64,000 bases of DNA from Liquidambar formosana (taxonomy: Eukaryota; Streptophyta; Magnoliopsida; Saxifragales; Altingiaceae), in the NCBI GenBank assembly GCA_039720395.1, contig CM077833.1:30787478-30851477 (forward strand), written 5' to 3'. The position numbers were made by a program, and so were the translations under genes. Within the stretch, counting starts at the first letter, position 1; every line of letters starts with the position of its first letter. This document shows positions 59,499-64,000 of this stretch, piece after piece. Under the pieces are notes generated by a model that did not search any database, was not told where the DNA came from, and saw only the letters and a program-made list of their open reading frames with translations.

Positions 59499-62261
59499 TA
59501 ACACAACAATCCAACCCCACAACAAGCCAACGCGCCTGTTCCTCTAGTAGATGTTCAAGTTTTATGTGGTAACCCTCATAGCAACTCCAATGGTGGGGGA
59601 CCTTTTTTGGAGGAAGCAATAGTGTCAAAAAGTCAAAATTTGACACGTGGAGGTCGTCTCCAGTATTGAAAATTTGCCTCACAACTAAATCTTGAACCAA
59701 ATTTGGCTCTAACTTTGCCTCAAAGTGAAATTCGGCTCCTCAATGCCTCACCCATTGGAGAGCTTGTTTTGGTGGGAGGAGTTGAAATTTGCATTTGTCT
59801 CTTCAATGCCTCTCCCATTGTCCGGCTTGTGGTCAGCCATTAGCCAAATTTATAATTTATCTTCAGCCCTAGTCGATACAAATTGGGCAGTAGTATTATG
59901 TATGTCCAGAGTATTAATTGGACTGAAAGTTTGAAAACTTCTGTTGGCAAAAAGAAAGAAAAAACAGAGTTATACGTGATGGAAAGAAGTAACTGGCAAT
60001 TCTTATTCTAATTTCAAATTAGTTTTAACAGGTGGTGCTAATGTACTGTTTTTTAGGTTCTAGGTTGATAAATGTTAGGATTTCATCTAGCTCACCCCTC
60101 TCATGACCCCATTTCCTGTGTACTTTTAAGTTTCTTACAGAGATCTCATTGTGGAACCTTTTATTTTATTTTTTTAAAATAAAAATATTGACCTAATTTT
60201 CTGATTCTATCTACCTGCATTTCTTCGACACAGTACAGACGTATTTATGAATCTTTTTTCCCTTCAATGTCAAATTTTGGGTTCTCTAGTGTGTCTTTAT
60301 TAGAACCATTTACTAGCAAATAGTAGGTAGTTGGTTTTGATTCGGAATTGTACTATCGAAGTTCTTGCAGATGATCTGTCGATATTAAGACCATCAACAC
60401 TACATTTTATTGCAACTGTTATTGTTGTCGGTGCGTTGATATCACTAAGTACTGCTGTTTTGGTCTCTTTCATTTTTACCTAGATACTGCTGAATTGCCC
60501 ATCTCGGTAGGGCTAGCAATTAGTTTCTGCTTGGTATTTTAGGGCAAGGACATGGATTGCAAAATGCATGCTGAAAGAAGAAAATTGCTATACATACTTG
60601 TCCTACTGTTTCTTTGAAAATGACGATAACTGATTCAAATTTTTGGATTGAATCGAGAATTTATTTAAACGACAGTAGTATTGTGTGCCTTTTCGTTTGC
60701 GTGCGCGAACATACTCCTTCCTTTGGTTGTGTTTGATTTATATCTTGGAAACCAATTCTATACATGAATTTCCCTTGTAACTGAGGCCAAATCGTGACTT
60801 GTATGAAGACCATAGCCTGACGACGTATTTTATTATGGAATGACTAATAAATTTAGAGAAAACTAAGAAAAGTTGGTATGTCTGTGTTTAATGTTTGAGA
60901 TCTTGCTATTTGATAATAAATTTAGAGAAGGCTAAGCAAAAGTTGGTGTGGCTTTCTTTCTTTCATGTTTAGCATCTTGCCACCTGACTTTGTTTCCTTG
61001 GGAACTTTATAAACCATCAATCCCTACATCAATTAAGGATTATGTCTTCATTTTTTGCTGTAGCTGAGACAGCTGTCTGTCTTTTTTTAATTTGTTTTAC
61101 ATCTTGCCACTTGACACTTGTTTGTGGATAGTTATTTTTGTAGGACCAGTAATCACGGCGTCAGATAATGAATAAGGATTTCTTTGTCACGATATGATTA
61201 TTAGATGCAGGACACGTAATGCCGCCTTGTTATATTGATTGAAGTAGTATCAACAGTGATCTTGGATATGATTTAGAAAATAAAGATGGATTTTGTATTG
61301 TTTTATGCATCTTAATTTATACGGGTCAGGATTAGGGAGTAGTTATGTGGCATGTATCAATTTTGTGGATGCCAGTTCGATGGGTGGTTGGCAAACTAAA
61401 TGCCTGTGTTTGGCATTTGAATGTCTTTTAAGTTATGTGTCGCACATTACATTTTCATGTTGGTTTCAAGTTTCAATCGAGGCTCATTCTTTCAATTTCT
61501 CCTGCTTGTGTTCTTTAATAGGTGAACAACTTCATAGCAGTGCATGACTTTCGGATTCGGAGGCAGAAAATATGGCTTCACAGTCCTGAGATGTTCCCCA
61601 GCCATTTGTTGTTTGACTGCACTTGAACTTAGACAACGTTGGATTTCCAACTTGTGCTGAAGATGTGTTGTCAACTGCCATGTGCTGAAGATGTACCATG
61701 GAAAAATTCACAAGTTCTGGACATATATCTTAATTCGTTAGCCTGTAAAATAATGTTGAACCCATGATCTCAGTCCCTGTCCCATTGTTGCGCTTTGCAG
61801 TGGATATTTCAATTTTGACACACCTATTTTGTTGTGTTTCTATTGGTCCATGAGACTACAGCAGCTCAATAACGTGGCAGGACGATTACACACAAGGTTT
61901 TTCCCCCCAGACTTTAGATGATATGCTTTGGTATTGAACCACCAGAGCAGAATCACCATCAGCCTGCCCCATAATCCCTCTAGCCAGAGTTTCTATTAGC
62001 TGTGCTTGCAGTGCTCTGTGGGTTCTCTCTACACTGCTCTTCTCAACCACTTGTGTCTCCAGTTATGGCGGTGCAAAAATTACTCACCCATCTGTCATGA
62101 TGACACACGTGATTGTTGGCTGTAACCAACCCATCAATTAATTAGCAATAGTATCAACCCGAGTGACAAAAAGCCGTGTATACCCTACACCCAATTAAAA
62201 AGCAATTGTTTCTATTTGTAATTTGTGGACCACTGATATTCTACGTAGTACCCTACCGCAC
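59499..62261. other. Gene-free stretch with mixed composition
   Basis: A segment near 59580-59830 has CAACTCCAATGG against CCCATTGGAGAGC and may be another decayed TIR element. The rest is moderately AT-rich unique DNA. Frames at 59725-59934 and 61293-61547 lack recognisable domains. A non-coding transcript cannot be excluded. Confidence 0.35.
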
Positions 62262-62269
62262 CATTTTTC

Positions 62270-62763
62270 TAGGGGTGGTCACGGTTTGGTGGTGCGGGTT
62301 TAGGGTTCATCCATTATTCGCTCATGTTTTGGCGAGTGAATTAAATTCGCATCCACTTTCGCTCACACAAACGGGTAATTTTGACCCACGTAACACATTG
62401 GGCTTTGGGTGGGTTGTAGGTGGGTCTACTGGTTAGGATTTTAATTGAATTTTATTGATTTTTTCTCCCCCCCTTTAATTTGGCCATACCATTTTATATC
62501 TTAAAAACACAAACAAAAAAAAAAAGACAAAAGGATAAATAATTCAAGACATATGTTGATTATATTACATATATATATATATATATATATATAGGATGAT
62601 GATCAGGTAAGTACGTGCTGATATAACTTATATCAAAACCTGCATTGGGAGTTGTACCTTGTGCATTAGTGAGATGTGAGATGCATTAACTCAATGCAAG
62701 GGGTACAACCCCCAATGCATAGTGCTGATATAACTTACATCAACACGTGCTGATAGGATCACC

Positions 62764-62804
<41 letters not shown>

Positions 62805-63121
62805 AGAGAGAGAAAGAGCACGACCAGTAAAATAAAAATTATAAAATATATAATAATTCTTAAAAAAAAATAAAATAAAATTCAAGAATCAATGATACAC
62901 CGTGACATGTAACATGTATAAATTAATAAGTATGAAAATATGCGGATGGGTGGGTTTGAATCGGTTTTTTTCTTTTAAAACAGTAAATTACCTACGAAAC
63001 CATAAAAAAATAAAATTCTAAACCATTACCTATCCACCCATCAATTGAATCAGCATAATACCTTCAGATAGGATCGGATTGAAAGGTTTTTACAGGCCAA
63101 GCAGATCCGTGAGCACCCCTA
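62270..63121. mobile_element. hAT-like non-autonomous element with a nested MITE
   Basis: The 852-bp element starts TAGGGGTGGTCACGG and its inverted right end reads TTAGGGGTGCTCACGG. The 8-bp flanks CATTTTTC and AAATTTTC agree at only 6 of 8 bases, so age or misplacement by a base is possible. Inside lie an AT microsatellite interrupted by a smaller inverted-repeat element (62594-62767). TAGGG termini are typical of hAT elements. Confidence 0.6.
62594..62767. mobile_element. Short foldback MITE inserted in an AT microsatellite
   Basis: The left arm (GATCAGGTAAGTACGTGCTG, ATATAACTTATATCA, GCATTGGGAGTTGTACC) is inverted in the right arm (GGTACAACCCCCAATGC, TGATATAACTTACATCA, CACGTGCTGATAGGATC). 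TA repeats lie on both sides (62565-62593 and 62768-62800), so the element split one microsatellite or used TA-rich target sequence. Confidence 0.75.
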
Positions 63122-63889
63122 AAATTTTCAATTCTACGAAGTGTATCGCTTGATATGGTGGTTCTTAGTCTGGCAGTCATGATCGTGTGGGCCTGTGTTG
63201 CAAAACCATTCTAGCTAGTTAGTCAACTATTTTTCGAGGGTGAGGACCTACCACAAAAAGCTTGTGCAGATGATAATCAGGAAAATGCCAACTCAATATT
63301 GAAATATCCATCGTTCCATTCTCATCCGAAGTAAAACTTTATAGGGTAAACTCCTGACATGGTATGTCTTGTGGCCTCGTCGAATGGGAATGAATCGACG
63401 TATACAAGCATTGGGTACTAGGAAGACATAAAGACAGTATACAAAGGCAGCGATGGACATGTATATATTTGTAAGAAGATCAGAAGCCCACATATTGGGG
63501 CATGTGTCCATACGTTGATCTCATCATTACTTTCACTTATTTCGAAATCACGGACCTAGTCGGAACTCTGTGCAGAAGAGATACGTTCCTTATTGGAAAG
63601 GGACAACTAGCTAGTGTAAATTGCAATCGAATCGAATGTAGCTGGAGAAGTATGGCTAACGTGCACCCTCTGAGCACCTTACGTTAACCATCACCAAAAT
63701 TCGAAATACAGTTAAGACTTAAGAAACCGATATGTTGGTTGGCCAACCTGTAGCCTTTGCATTTATTGGCGGGAATGGACTGCCCAACCTCCACGAGCTC
63801 TCCAGGGGACTAATACCCTTTATTCCTGTATTTCCATTACTGATCTTATCTCCTCATCTCTGTCTCTGCAACTTAATCATCACTCCACA
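63122..63889. other. Upstream region of the last gene
   Basis: ATTGGCGGGAAT (63763-63774) is a palindromic E2F-like site about 120 bp before the ATG at 63890. CT-rich leader sequence follows (63830-63870). No other gene is visible in this stretch. Confidence 0.35.
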
Positions 63890-64000
63890 ATGGAAGAAGT
63901 GGAACTTTCCTCAAACCAGATTTCTGAGCAGAACCCACTTCCAAAATTGGACAAACCATCAAACTCGAGCACAGAGAGTGTTTCTTTCCTGGGCCTATTT
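63890..64000 (+). CDS. 5' end of a gene, possibly an ABCB transporter (cut by window edge)
   Basis: An ATG at 63890 opens a frame that stays open for 37 codons to the window end. The N-terminus is polar and acidic (MEEVELSSNQISEQNPLPKL) and ends TESVSFLGLF. In plant ABCB13/14-type transporters a similar ESVSxxGLF segment sits just before the first transmembrane domain (AADKxDY), which is why I suggest that family. Only a few residues support this. A CT-rich leader with an in-frame start fits a true gene start. The assignment would be settled by the next 100 bases. Confidence 0.5.
   Translation, partial: MEEVELSSNQISEQNPLPKLDKPSNSSTESVSFLGLF

Noticed and set aside
59580..59830. Possible TIR element with CAACTCCAATGG ends
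   Set aside because: The inverted match is short, two alternative right ends exist, and no target duplication is visible.

Overview
The window is nuclear DNA from a flowering plant, most likely a eudicot. The genes have introns with GT-AG borders, the non-coding DNA is AT-rich, and it is packed with plant-type transposable elements. I cannot name the species. All genes were built by reading exons and checking splice phase by hand. Two of the five full-length genes carry a single extra base that breaks the frame.

Layout. Positions 565-9217 (minus strand) hold an 18-exon kinesin of the plant KIN-6 type, about 890 aa. Positions 11534-15705 (minus) hold the CLAVATA1 receptor kinase, two exons and 978 aa if one extra base is removed. 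An 11-kb gene-free stretch of mobile elements follows. Positions 27085-28260 (minus) hold a two-exon subgroup-4 R2R3-MYB repressor of 242 aa. Positions 33778-42045 (minus) hold a 12-exon synaptotagmin (SYT2/SYT1-like, 539 aa if one extra base is removed) whose longest intron carries a TRIM retrotransposon and a hAT-like MITE. After another 11.7 kb of repeats, 54186-54863 (plus) encodes a 225-aa proline-rich PNRC-like protein with its own TATA box. The last 111 bases are the first codons of a further plus-strand gene, possibly an ABCB transporter.

The genes are not an operon or pathway. They cover microtubule transport, stem-cell signalling, phenylpropanoid-type transcriptional repression and ER-plasma-membrane contact. 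From memory, KIN-6 and SYT2 lie close together in Arabidopsis (AT1G20060 and AT1G20080) and CLV1 (AT1G75820) lies in what I believe is the duplicated sister segment. The order here may therefore be an old eudicot block.

The most striking content is the repeat layer. Nine copies of one palindromic element family, eight about 400 bp long and one internally deleted to 264 bp, are scattered through the window, plus a longer relative that shares only the termini. Most are flanked by 9-bp direct repeats, which points to the Mutator superfamily. Each full copy is almost one end-to-end hairpin. The subfamilies differ in their outer arms but stay symmetric. Around them I could delimit a 786-bp foldback element, five hAT-like non-autonomous elements with 8-bp duplications, a TRIM with 5-bp duplications, a 701-bp solo LTR with 5-bp duplications, and three LINE RNase H remnants. 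Several of these are nested.
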